A stretch of 64,000 nt of DNA from Arachnopeziza araneosa. Lineage: Eukaryota > Ascomycota > Leotiomycetes > Helotiales > Arachnopezizaceae. Location: positions 1-64,000 of the forward strand of contig QYAI01000025.1 in the NCBI GenBank assembly GCA_003988855.1, written 5' to 3'. Made by a program: the position numbers and the translations under genes. Below the pieces are notes generated by a model. The model was given only the letters and a program-made list of their open reading frames with translations, had not been told where the DNA came from and made no database searches. Below, in pieces: positions 22,128 through 34,900 of the stretch; positions within the stretch are counted from its first letter, which is position 1; every line of letters begins with the position of its first letter.

Positions 22128-23704
22128 CTACCGATAAATAGGTCCCTCATACCGGCGCCTCTGAATCATCATATCCTCAGCATTGAAATGTGAGTGTGCA
22201 GCGGGTCGATCCATGGGTGGTAAGTTACTTGGTTGATCATCCTCCCTCCTCTCTACCATTTCCTTCATGATCGAGAGAGCAAGCTCTGGATTTTCTGAAA
22301 AGAATGTTTGTGTCTCATCCGGGAAGTTCTTACATATACGTGCGTATAAAAAGCCAACTCTGGCGAATATTTTTTTCAGCAGGGGATCTGCGGAGCTAGT
22401 TCCATAGTTGAGGGCCTTGCATGACTGTAGAACTGCTGGTATCGCGGCTTCTAAGCCAGCAACTTCAAAACTATTAGCGCAGTTAGTACAGCATTCTACT
22501 CGGATTCTGTGGAGGCTGAAGACCTGTTGATAATCAAGGCAGCGATGCAGGCTTTAAAATCCTGCAATAAATACCGCTCGGCACAGATGTAGACATCAAT
22601 GCTCAAAGTGTATGCTAAGGACCACGTGCGAAGATCCTCTAAAGCCATTCTCTCTTCCGCAACAGGTTCTTCTAAAACAACAACTTGGTTATTACGGATA
22701 CCGCGTCGGCGATCTCGATCGCGAGCAGCTGGTCGAGGTGGATGGGGATACCCATTTCGACCGATGACAACCGGTGGTCGGGGAGGAGGATGAGGATGGT
22801 CACGGTATTGGCGATGCCTCTCATGTAGTGGTCTTGAACGAGCCGCTCCGCAAGCCCAACATGGAGGACCCGCGGTTTCTGCTATGCAAGTATTGCAAGC
22901 GCAATCTGGGCGATGACGGCCCGGTTCCTTGCGTCTCTGCCGTTCCCATGCTACACGATCTTGCCTTCTTCTACGAGACTCTCTCCTTCTACGACTCCCA
23001 ACGCTGGTATGTATATAAGCTGTCAAATAATTGGAAAGGGATTATAGGAAGAGGCACCTGTCATCACTTCCGCTAGCACTACTACCATCGTTCGCATCAT
23101 CGCTGGCTGTGTTGCCATCTTCGTTCTCCTCCTTTCCTTTGCCTTTATCTGGCTGCACCACTAGATGATCATGAGTACAGTTCATCGATAATTCCGATTT
23201 ACGCACCCAAAACATTGGCCGCAGTCTTGATAGGAACAAATTTCTCTTCATACAACCAAGCCACAACAAAACTGAAGATATCAGGGTCTTCTTCGGGTAA
23301 GTCAATGGCTTGTTCGCCTGCTTCTCGAAACTCTCCATCCAAAGCCTTTCTGAAGTATTCAGACTTGGTAAGAACATCTCGATGTACTTGGAAGGTCTCG
23401 CCATCTAGACCAACTCGTACGGGGATGATTGCTGACGAATAACGTCTGAATGATTGTTAGGACCTCTGGGTCACCTTCTCGACGAGGTTGGAAACGAATA
23501 GTTTCGCTGCCGTAGAATGACTTACCCATCAACGGTGGATAACCAAAGGTCCTTCTTTGGATCCGCCATATCCTTGGGCTTTACTTCCTGCTCCACAAAG
23601 TCAATGACGACGACATCAGGTGCTGTTGTTGAAGGAGCTCGCATGGCAGCATCTAGAGACGACTCTGCCCTAATTCCCCCACCTCGCACAGCTCTCGTTG
23701 ACAT
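22128..23704 (-). CDS. BTB/POZ domain protein with long internal insertion
   Basis: Exons in reading order: 23526-23704, 23207-23445, 23058-23160, 22524-23003, 22128-22470; 447 aa. The first BTB half is clear (VGLDGETFQVHRDVLTKSEY, then YFRKALDGEFREAGEQ, FSFVVAWLYEEKFVP). An insertion of roughly 180 residues follows: an acidic Ser/Asp tract, then Arg-rich and Cys-containing sequence (CACNTC, CWACGA) and Pro/His/Arg repeats. The BTB fold resumes at LRTWSLAYTLSIDVYICAER and continues to a C-terminal helix region with VGFLYARICKNFPDE. BTB proteins often serve as Cul3 adaptors or transcription cofactors; which applies here is unknown. The last intron uses an unusual donor (gtcttc). Confidence 0.8.
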
Positions 23705-25468
23705 GTTCGAGCACGCGGCGCTATTTCGCTAGGATGGATTGCAGATGGGAATAAGACAGAAAAGCAGATAAAGAAAATCTCAGTGGGTAGAAAGAAATAC
23801 GCGCTTGGGTAGTGGCTAGGCTGGTGCTGTTCACCGAGTCGAGAGGCCGTTTGACGCCTTGCAGTAGTAGCCCTAACTGAGAATCGCGGCTGCGGGCTGC
23901 TATCAACGCCAATCAAGAAAAAAGCAAATAAAAGTCAAAGACACCACAGCGGCGCCAGACCAATCTGAAGCATTCTCGGAAGGGCTTGGGATGTGATTAG
24001 TTAAGGAGGAGGTTCGTAGCATCTGAGCGACGGGGGAGACATCGCGTGATGGTCAGATCACAGCGAGATTGCAATAGTCGTCCGCCTGGCTGTTTCCACC
24101 GGGGGAGGCTGAGAGACTCGCCTCCTAGTCGTCGGTTACCAGGTGAATGGCGAGCTCATGCACTTGGATTGGGTGTTTTTTTACGGTAGATTGGTACACG
24201 GCGGGTATTATGTGGGGGTGGTCTCGCAAATGTTGGTGCGTGTTTTGGTATATTTGATGGATTGATACAGACCAAACGACAATAGCCAAGTGCAGCCCAT
24301 GCGCTGCATACTTGTGCGTAGGCAATACACGGTGCTGTGGTCTTCTCCGAGATATATAGTCGTCGAAGATCTAGACTTTGACGAGATATTAATATTGGCT
24401 TGTAGATAAGACCATCCAAAGTCAGGGAGGATAAAGTCCTGCAGGCAAGGCTGCCCTACCAGCGCATCGACGTCGTCTCCAACCCAGCAGGGGCCGTGTT
24501 GACTTTTAGCTGCGCCGGATGCTTCTGGGGCTTGCTTTGCTCTGCAGCAGTCCGACTCCAGGTCGCAGAGATGCATCTCAACAGTCTCAGACCGGTGACG
24601 CTGCGTCCTGAGCCGTCGCACTATCCCTCTCGCTTCTCCGCCTCCTCCGAACCTTTTCATCGTCTTGTGAGGAATCATCATTCAATGGGCATCTCCGAAC
24701 CATCGCCTTGGGTCGGGGAGGCAATCCTAGGATCCAAACGTCGGAGATACAGTAGATGAGTCCTCGCAATTATCCATTGATTAAAAGCTTAGCTGCCGGT
24801 AGATGAGACCGAATGCACCGAGTAGCATAATAACTGATATTCGATTTCTATTCTGCCTGTTCGTTTTCCATCTCTGTAAAGAGGCGGCTCTTATGGAAAT
24901 TTCCCAACCTATTTTGAGAATACAGTAGGGAGATATCTGAGAGTAAGTCAAATTGGCTTAGACCGATAACAGCACATCCAAATGATGAGTACTTTGATCT
25001 ACACACGAATTTTTCCGCCTCATTTGGTTGTAAATGGACCGCTACCTCAGATCGCTAGATGACGACCAGTTCCAGATTGTCAAGTCGCCATGATTTCTTG
25101 GCAACGGATCATGACCATTTTCCCGATCTCGATAAAACCCTGAACATACACTCTGACGGCGATTCCACGAGCTTCAATATTTATTGCTTGCATTGATTGA
25201 GCTTAGCCGTCGGTTCAACTCCGAACAATTCATATCAAGCCCGAAACGCCATTGAGATAAGATCTGCGTTGAAATGAATATATATTTCAGCTTCTACCAT
25301 CTTCTTTCCTATCTATCATCGACTAAATAATCATATGGTATAAACGATCTCGCTAGAAAATGAGACAAGCTATGTTGTGTATACAACGACTCCACCCGCA
25401 CAATCGTAATCTGTACAAATTACTCCACTAATGCAATGAATTTTGACTGAGGATCGTTAAAACGCTTA
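23705..25468. other. Intergenic, about 1.8 kb, no supported gene
   Basis: Holds the BTB 5' flank and the 3' flank of the FLC/TRP gene. Overlapping open frames at 24125-24769 on both strands have no family features and no coding-like amino acid pattern. Confidence 0.5.
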
Positions 25469-27796
25469 TTAGTATACTCCTCTGTATCCGCCATACTCCG
25501 TAGGCGGACCTCCGTATCGTTCCTGTTCTGGTTGAAGAACTGGTAGTCGGGGCTGTCGCTCTCGCGGCGGACTTCCTCCAACATTTCCGCCCAACGGCGC
25601 CGCTCCGTCTACCAACCTCTCCCTACTATCTGTCCTTGGCCGACTCTGTGGCGTGTATGGCCTTAAAGGTGTAGCTCCGGCATACGGATTTGCAGGGTCA
25701 TGGATGAAGCTGTCTTCGCTGGCCTGCGTTACAAGAGGATATTTGGAATCATTGGTGTAGGTCGTGTTCTCGTTAAGATTTGTCTTCGGTGGGTCCAACA
25801 GAAGATCATTTCTCGCATCAAGGGGCGTGAGGTTGTCGAGGTCTCGGTTAAGCTTCTCGGCGGCCTTCCGACGTCGTCTATGGGGGTTCTCTTTGCAGCA
25901 CATGATAATTGCATTGACGGCAATAAGGATGGCGAGCACACCTGTCAGAACAGACTGGACTGCAATAAGAACCACGCCAGTAACAGTTTGAGTTGTTTGT
26001 GCAATGCCGAGTTCTTCTACAAAAACTAGGATGCAGACGACAGAGAGAGCGCGCACCACCTGAATGAAGATGTTGATGATGTTTCCTGAGCGACGTTCAT
26101 AAGGGCGGTTCCAGATAAGAAGACCGAGCACTGCGCTTATTAGTATGGTGTGGGACTGAGGAGGGTGCATTGACTTACTCAAACATTCGATGACTAGCTG
26201 GGCAATGGTCTGGGTAAGACCATGCCCATCCGCAGCGGCTAGGACGCAACCTTTGGCAAACATATATACAATAGTCGGGACAAACAACCACCAGAAGTCT
26301 TTCTTGTAGCTATCGTAGAAGATGCTATACTTGAGCCAGTTCTCTTTATCTTCATAGAGTCCGGAGACGTCGCCTTCCAGTTTTTTTAACTCTTTTGCCG
26401 TCTTCCATATCTTGAACACGAAGAAAAGTAAGATTCCAGTGAATAGGGACAATGTGATACCAGCAAGTAGTTTAGCAGCCCAGGAATCGCCATGGGTGAA
26501 TTGAAAAATGCAGTAAAGAACCCAGACACCGTAGAGCACGAGAATCAGTTGTACAATAGCACGAGCCATAGTTCCCCAGTAATGCTTTCTGAAACCTGTC
26601 AAGCTTTTGGGGAAAGAGCCAAAGAGTGCCCAGGTTTCAAGGACCACCTTGAAGAATAGAATACCAACTGCAATAGCTGCAATAACACAAGCGACGATGA
26701 GAAGAACAGTCATAAACGTATTGGCCTGGGGAACGGAAAGCTCTTCAACATATGCTTTGATACCATTAACTGTCGTTTCAATGGAAGATGTTGAGTTTGA
26801 CGACGACGTGGTGGTAGAAGAGTTGACTGAGGTTGAGATTGAATCACGGGTCATAAGGATAGCATTTAAAGCTCTTCTCGAAACAGTGCCGTTGGTTCCA
26901 TCTCCAAATACGAGAGTAGCGTTTTGTAGATACTGAACACTGTCATTCGTTAGATTTCCTCCAGTTGCAGCTCGAAAGTTGTCGATGGTAGTTTGCATCG
27001 CTGTCCAAGGGATTATACCAGTGCTAAATGCAAAGTTCTTGGTAAAGGCTCTGTAAACTGGTGGATAGTTGACAGACATCATTCCGTTCATGGCTAGTCC
27101 TTGAAACCAGGTGAAAACTTCCACAAATGAAGGACTCGTGGTTCCAGCACCTGCGCTGCTTCCACCAGCGGCCGCAGCTCCAATTGCACTAGCGCCAGTC
27201 ATGATCAAGGCGGCACCGGCAATACCAGCAGCAACGTAGGAGACCGCAGGCACCGAAGCCGTTTTGCCATTGCTGACTTGAGACGTTATACATGCAACAT
27301 CTGCGCCACTATCCAAAGACTTGAGTTGTAAAGTTGCTTGGGCTGCAATGTCAGGAACGCTAAAAGCGATAGATGGTATCATTGAAGCATATGCAGGTGG
27401 TATTTGTTGAGTTCCGGAAGCAGCGAAGGTTCCAGCGGGGACTTTTTAAGTTAGCAGTGTGTTCAAAGGGAGTTTGAGGAAGTACATACCAGGACATAGC
27501 TGGGCAACAAATGTGCTTGCTGAGCATGGGTTAAAGGAATTTTGATATACTGATACGCCGTAGGCTGTTACGTTGAGCTGTGCGGTGACATTCTGAACTG
27601 ATGCACTTGTACCAGCCACATTGAATGTGACTGACATGGAATCGGCATCATAGGTTATATCCAAGTTTTGGACTGTGATATTCGACCCTGTTAAACATGT
27701 GCTGAATCCGGACGTCTTCAAAATTTGTTCTGAGAGCACTCTGCCCGGCAGGGTTGCTAATAGGAATAAGGAAATCGTTGACAGTGATCGTAACAT
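25469..27796 (-). CDS. FLC/TRP-like membrane protein with ML-like domain
   Basis: Fungal flavin-carrier/TRP-like family, implicated in calcium handling, cell-wall integrity and FAD transport. Exons 27490-27796, 26179-27441, 25469-26130; 743 aa. A signal peptide (MLRSLSTISLFLLATLPG) is followed by an ML-like domain with paired Cys and many N-glycosylation sites (about residues 22-170), then FVEVFTWFQGLAMNGMMSVN and about nine hydrophobic segments (for example NTFMTVLLIVACVIAAIAVG). The cytosolic tail is Pro/Arg-rich and disordered. Intron 2 (26131-26178) is 48 nt and open, so its retention would add 16 residues in the last TM region without a frameshift. Confidence 0.87.
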
Positions 27797-29969
27797 GCTG
27801 GCGGAGGAAGGAATATCTCCAGCAGATGATGAAAATTCCCGCCCAACACCTTTCTATCCGTACGCCGTTGATGTATGCTCTATGCTTGTTGAGATGTTCT
27901 CCCTTATAGTTATGCTTGTCCAGTACGCTTGACAGTCGATGAAATTTAATCGGTTGAAGGGTTTGAGGCTCGCTCGTGATAGTGTGACGGTACGTAGATG
28001 CAAAAAAGGGCCAAGGATCTACCTGGCAAGAATCGAATGAAGGATCAATCCGAAAGGTTGGAAGAGGAGCACAATACGGTGCTGTCAGGTTGTGAGCGAG
28101 AGAGGATGAGCGAGGGTGAGTGATGCTGAAAATGCTAGGTAATAACGCAATGACCGTCTTTGCAAAGAGTAGGAGAAAGAACACACAGACAGAGATAGTG
28201 ACAGAGACGGGGTAAAAGATGCAGAAGAGCACCAGGAGAAGTACGAAGTTTGAAGGAGTCCCGTCCAGGAGACTGGTTGATGACCCAGGCAAGATCTTGC
28301 CCCATGAAAGATCCAGAAGAAGAGCTAGGATGAAGATATCGGCCGACCCACGCGAAACAGCCACTTCGGGCGCCCGAAGCAGGAGATCCTCAGCCACTGA
28401 ACCGCCGCCAGCACTGAACCAGCTTAGGCTGCCGAGCACTGGGAGGGAGGGGCTCGACAATTGGCTGTCGAGGAGTGGCTGGCTGAGTGCATAGCCCCAT
28501 AAGGAATAGGCTCGACCTCTCCTGGTTTGGCGAGCGACGACACCACAGCGCCCCGGGATGCCCTTGATTCGTTGCCACTGTCTGTGAACACGAGCTTGGT
28601 GAAACGCACCCAGAAAATCTACAAGATTCGGCACTCATGAACCTCCTCGGCGCCAACTCCAGCGCTTTTCGATCACCGCTGGCCATTATTTGATGTAAAC
28701 AAACAGCATCATCATCTCGAGCCAGGTGAAGGTTTTCGCCCCATCTTGCTTCAATTTCCAGCTGTCGGGGGCGACCTCCAATCCCCTTGTCGATGATACA
28801 CATGGTGTCTGATGCTCTCCACTCCCAAATGACATGTCTAAAAACCTTATGCACTCACAACTTCCCAAGCATCTCCAGCCGAATAGCTAATCCATGGCTA
28901 TGATGATAAGGCGGTTATTATTAGAGAGCTAGAATTCCAGTATTGTTGTGTCTTAAAATATCGTCGCATGACGATGTCTGCACAGCCCATTTGCAACTCG
29001 TGCTCGTAGGAAGCAAACCCTAAGGCATCACCAAGAGCTGAAAATGCTGACAACATCTTTGACTGCCACGCCGTGATACCAGCTCGTGTCTTCTATCCAA
29101 GTTTCCTCGTCTGTCTGATGATCAGCATCAAAAGTTTATTCCTCCTCAGCTTTAAACATCCGAAGCGCCAGGGTCAACAAAAGCACAGACGATGGCTTCC
29201 TCTGACCAACTGAAACAAAAGATAGTTCTTGATCGGCACGAGGATCCATTTCTAGAGATGCAATAGGGATATGTTGGAGTCGCTAGAAGGCACAATGATA
29301 TAATCGAAGTCGGCCTTAGACTTCCCATTAGTCTTTGGTCGCGTTTCTCGTCGCGCAGACAATACTCGATCACGTGATCTCAATGTGATTCACAAATCCC
29401 GATTGTGACTCTTTGATTTAGATACTATGACTACTTTCAGATAGGGAGTCTGGACCAGAAAAGGAATAGAGAGAGTGTGAAAGGCCACCGTGGTGTATAC
29501 ATTCGCGATGACTTGCATCGGTTTCGTGCCTAGGTGATACGCGTATTTCTCGGACAATTCGGCGCCCAGCGGCGTTCACTACCCATCCGGCGTTCAAAAC
29601 GAACGAATCATGGAGCCTGGATGAGAGGCCCTCAGCAAATCATCGGGCCATCTCGCTTCCTTGAACTTGTTCTTCTCTCATCACAGATTTCGATACGCCG
29701 GACGTCTATTTGACCGTATTAGTGCAGCTTTTCGGGAGGCTTGAGACCCCTGTAGAGCCTTCGGCGAACCTCAGACGATCCAATTTGGGCATGAGAACAC
29801 CTTCCAACCACGACACTTGTTACCTTTTTAACTTCTGCCTTGTATATAATCTTGATTTCACGTCGTTCTTGCCCTTCTTCCTATTCACCTTAACTTTTGC
29901 GTGATCCCATTCGAGAGGTTGGCCAATGCAGAAGTTCGAAACTTCAACGACCATGTACTAATCGATTCA
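27797..29969. other. Divergent intergenic, about 2.2 kb
   Basis: Region between the FLC/TRP gene and the ABC transporter. The long minus-strand frame 27648-28634 overlaps the first exon of the FLC gene in another frame, has no ATG start and has unstructured composition, so it is read as 5' leader. No repeats or RNA genes were recognised. Confidence 0.5.
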
Positions 29970-32900
29970 ATGGGAGAATCAATAAGCGATGTCGAGGCTG
30001 GCGTAGTTCCACAAGGAGACGATGTTTCCAAGTTGGGAGTGCTAGCCCAAGCTAAAGAGCAGAAAGATGCTGCCCCTCAGTACACCGAAGCTGTGAACGG
30101 CAACGAAGATAGCCCAACTACAGACTACTCAAGCAGAGCTGAAAATCAAACATCATTCAACCACTATCTGGTAATTCTTCCTACTTAAACTAGCTATGGG
30201 GCTTCCTTGACTCTCAATATAGAGAATCTTCACATTTTCTACCACTCTAGACAGGATCCTTTTAGTTTGTGCCTGCCTCGGAGAGATTGGGACTGGTGCT
30301 GTTAGTGGATTCCCTCCCAAGGTCTTTGATGATGCAGCTAATAGCATGTCATTAGACACTCCCAATTATGAACATTGTTTTTGGTGAATTTCCTTTCGTC
30401 TGCTTTTGAGAGCTCGATGATATCTAACATTTCAGGTCATCTCGTGGGCAGCTTCAGTTCTTACTTCATTCCCGGTTCCACTACTACGAAAGCTGAGTTT
30501 CAGCACTCTCTCAATAAGCAAACGTAGGTCATGCTTCGCCCAATCATCAATACTTTATTCGAAGAATTGATTACGAGTTGTGAAGTGAGTGGGAAGACTT
30601 GCTAATTCCACTCAAGTTTGTATATTGTCTACTTATTCATCGCAAGATCAATTCTAAGTTACTGCTCCATGCTTATCTTTCGAATGGTTGGTCTACGAAT
30701 GTCAGCTAAACTCCGCTCGGAATACCTTAAAGCGCTCTTCTCTCTTCCCATTTGCGTTCTTGATACCCTGCCTAGTGGGATGGCTTCAAACACTCTGACA
30801 AACACGGCAAATGTCCTTCAAGTCGGTATTTCTGAAAAGCTCGGTATATTGTTACAGTTCACATCACTGTTTGTCACAGCCATTATCATTGCATTTACGT
30901 ACAGCGTAAGTTAAAGCCTAATTCAGACTTTGCCTAATTTTCATCAGACATAGACCATTTAACATCGATATACTAACCGTCTTTAGTGGAGCCTTACTTT
31001 AGTGACCTGTTCCGTTCTAGTTTTCGTCGGAGTTGTATATGGAATCACTATCCCAATCAATGTCAAGATGCAAAAGGAAGTTGACCATGCAGATTCAAAA
31101 GCGGCTGCCATTGCGGGCGAAGTTCTCAGTTCCGTACGCATGATAGTTGCCTGTGGTGCTGAAGAACGAGTCTCGAAAAGATACGCAGGATGGGTCCAAG
31201 AGTCAAACCGCAGAGGACTAAAAATGGCTCCTGTCTCTGGGTTCCAAATGGCACCTTGTGAGTTTATCCAAGTCAGGCTATATCAAAAATGCATTGCTGA
31301 CAGCGGAAGTGTTCTTTACTGTCTATTCGTATGAACTAAAATTTTATTCAATCTATCTTTTCTGACGATAGTCTAGAACTATGGCATTGTGTTTCTGGTT
31401 TGGCTTTAGACAATATCTGCACCATCATATTAACAGCGTGGGAACAATCGTCATGTAAGCCGAAATCTTTCCACCTTCAGTTACCGTGCTCTTCTAATGA
31501 ATCAACTAGCGTCTTGATGTCTGTCATGATGAGTATGTATCTTATCCTTGATTGCAAGGCTGGTTTTGGGAAGGCCGATAGACGTACATAGAAAACTTGG
31601 CTCTCTCATTCTTCAGCTCTCAGATCAACAATACATAACCTATGCTGATATGCAAATAGCCGCTTTTTCACTAAGTCAGACAGCGGCGCCCATAGTTGCA
31701 GTCACAAAAGCCGCAACTGCCGCCACAGACTTTTACGCTATTATTGATGCACCTAAACCTGATATCACAGGCCTACGAGAACCCGAGGTCTCGCCTCAAG
31801 CAGACATTTCGCTTGAATCAGTCAATTTTGCTTACCCGAGTAGACCACATGTCAAAGTACTCGATGATTGCAGTCTTCGCTTTGAATCTGGCAAGATTAC
31901 TGCCATCGTTGGAGCCAGCGGTATGGAAACATCTTTCGTTCCCTTGGAAGTCGAGAATTTGGTGGTGTATGTGAAGTTTAACTAAGTTTTATCTAGGATC
32001 CGGCAAAAGTACAATTGTAGGTCTACTTCAGCGGTGGTACGAACTCGACCAAGAAAAACTATTCGCCCTCCCAAAAAGTGCCATGAAGGATGAAAAAGCG
32101 AAAGTGGACGACGAAGAAGCAAAGGAAGTGGACAAGGTAGTAGAGGAGAAAGAACCTGCAGTTACTCTTAGCGGCTCCATATTCGTGGGAGAAAAGAACC
32201 TAGATTCCATCGACCTGAGATGGTGGCGGTCTCAAATTGGTCTTGTCCAGCAAGAGCCTTTCATCTTCAATGGCACTATTCGCGCGAATGTGGAATTCGG
32301 CCTGATCGGCTCTCCATGGGAAAACGAAGACGCCGAGAAGAAGAAATCTCTGGTCGAAGAAGCCTGCAAAGAGGCGTTTGCCGATGAGTTCATTTCGAGG
32401 TTACCTAGTGTAAGTGAGCAAAAAAGGTTTAGACGCAATTGCTGAAGCTAAACACAGGGCTACGAAACTCAAGTCGGCGATGCGGGGATTAAACTTTCAG
32501 GGGGACAAAGACAACGCCTCGCAATTGCACGTTCTATAATCAAGAGGCCGAAAATTCTGATCCTCGATGAAGCAACAAGCGCCATTGACGTTCGTGGAGA
32601 GAGGCTTGTCCAAGCAGCTCTGGATAGGGTTAGCTCGGGGAGGTATATTGCTCAACGTACTGCACCAAATTGTAGCGCTAACTGCCTTAGAACCACGATT
32701 ACTATTGCCCACCGATTATCTACGATCAAGAAAGCAGATAAGATCATTGTTTTGAGGAAAGGCAAGGTCGTCGAGGAAGGAACTCATGAGAGCTTATTGG
32801 TAGATGAAAACGGAGCATACTGGGCCCTTGTCAACGCTCAGAAATTGTCGATGGGCGATGATTTTGCAGGAGAGTCTGACTTGGTCGAAAATATCGAGGC

Positions 32901-34900
32901 TGCACAGAGGATAAACAGTACTGCCAGCGATGTTAACGCTATCGAAGAAGAAACTGTCTGGAAACCGAAGGGCTTCTTTGGCAGTTTCGTCCACCTATTA
33001 GCTGAACAGAGGTCTCAAACGATGTGGTATATTTTACTATTGGTTAGCTGTTGTATGGCAGCAGCAGCGAACCCTCTTCAAGCTTGGATATTTTCTCGAC
33101 TTCTGAACGTCATAACCTTAAGTGGCCAGGCATTAGCCAATGCAAGTAGTCACTGGGCCTTGATGTTTTTCGTCTTGGCTATCGCATGCTTCGTGGCCTA
33201 CTACCTTCTTGGCTGGTCCTCTGTTACAATTTCGGCTAATGTTTCATGCTCCTATCGCCAGGAATACTTCGACAGTATATTGCATAAGAGAATTCCGTTC
33301 TTCGACGACGAGGATAATTCCAGCGGCACACTGGCGGCTCGCATTGCAAATGATCCAACACAGCTTCAACAAATGCTGGGCACGAATATGGCATTGGTAT
33401 ATGTTGCAATCATAAGTCTTCTCGGTGACGCGATTATTGGATTCTACTTTGGCTGGAAGCTAACACTGCTTGTCTTTTTTGTTGCCATGCCTATCGTCAT
33501 CGGTATGCATTCCCTCGCCTCGCTGTTATCGTTCCTTTAAACCTATACTAATGTCTAGAAAGTTGCGGGATACTATAGAATCCGATACGAGATCCAATTC
33601 GAAGCCATGAATCAAGCAGTCTTTGCTGAATCATCCAAGTTTGCAGCAGAGTCAATCGGTGCTTTTAGGACCGTCACTTCACTCACTCTAGAGGAAGAGA
33701 TTGGTGCTCGATATGACAGGTTACTGCAAGGCCATCTAAATGCTGCATTCAAGAAATCAAGACTTACTACTTTAGTATTCGCCGCTAGTGATAGCGTTCA
33801 ATTGTTGACCATGGCTTTGGCCTTCTGGTACGGTGGCCAGCTGCTGGCTGATCGAGAGTACAATTCTGTACAGTTCTTCGTTATTTATGTTGCTGTTGTG
33901 AATGGTGCTGAAGGTGCCGGGACCTTTTTGTCATTCGGTCCAAGTAAGTTAATCTGCGTTGTTGATTTCCCGCAGTCTTGAAAGTACTGGAATCTAAACT
34001 CGTTACAGATTTCGCGCAGGCCTCAGCCGCTGCAAATCGTATCCTCAGTTTTAGGACAAGAGAGAAATCAGGATCGAAAGCGTCAGCCGAACTCTCTGAT
34101 ACCGATGGGGGTGTTAAGATAGACTTACGAGATCTTTGGTTCAAATACCCCACCCGAGATATACCAATTTTCACCGGTCTCAACATCACAATCGAGAAAG
34201 GTCAATTTGCTGCCTTGGTAGGAGCGTCCGGCTGTGGAAAGACTAGCATAGTATCTCTCCTCGAACGATTCTACGAAGTCCAAAAGGGTAAAATCCTTGC
34301 AAATGGAACTAATATCGCCGACTTAGACGTGCGCGAATACCGCAAGATAATCTCCTTGGTAGCACAAGAGCCAGTCCTCTTCCAAGGAACTATCAAGGAG
34401 AACGTTCTCCTTGGTGTCGAGGAGTCTATCAGCACTGAACTCCTCCATCGTGCCTGTCGTGATGCCGAGATCCACGATTTCATCACATCGTTACCAGAAG
34501 GTTACAATACCGATGTGGGTAATAGAGGGGTAGCTCTTTCAGGCGGTCAAAAGCAAAGGATTGCTATTGCGCGAGCTCTGATCCGAGATCCAAAGATTTT
34601 GCTGCTGGATGAGGCGACTTCGAGTCTGGATTCCGAGAGCGAGAAGCTGGTCCAGGCAGCGTTTGAGAGAGCGAGTAAAGGGAGGACAATGGTTGTGGTT
34701 GCGCATCGACTTGCTACGGTGCAGAATGCGGATGTGATTTTTGTGCTCGGCGAGGGAAAGGTTTTGGAGGCGGGAGATCATAATCAATTGCTGCGGAAGA
34801 AGGGAGTTTATTACCAGATGGTGAGTCATGAGTTCGTCTCTCTGGTTGATATTCACACTAACCTTGCCACCAGTGTCAATCTCAGGCTCTTGATAGATAA
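29970..34900 (+). CDS. Full-length ABCB (MDR/P-glycoprotein-like) transporter
   Basis: ATP-driven exporter in the order TMD1-NBD1-TMD2-NBD2, probably in the plasma membrane. There are 16 exons: 29970-30170, 30223-30300, 30356-30383, 30436-30523, 30617-30905, 30987-31257, 31310-31328, 31377-31454, 31510-31532, 31660-31920, 31997-32409, 32458-32642, 32691-33502, 33563-33943, 34009-34820, 34874-34900. They total 1321 aa with all junctions in frame. NBD1 has Walker A GASGSGKST (split by intron 10), LSGGQRQR and ILILDEATSAID. NBD2 has GASGCGKTS, LSGGQKQR and ILLLDEATSSLD. NBD1 carries a Lys/Glu-rich insertion of about 40 residues between Walker A and the Q-loop. The frame upstream of 29970 has no ATG. 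Both ATP sites look functional; substrate is unknown. Confidence 0.93.

Noticed and set aside
24125..24769. Overlapping frames on the minus strand
   Set aside because: Several frames of similar length overlap with no family motif; typical chance ORFs.
27648..28634. 328-codon minus-strand open frame
   Set aside because: Starts with GTG, overlaps the first exon of the FLC/TRP gene in another frame, and has no domain or coding-like composition; read as 5' leader.
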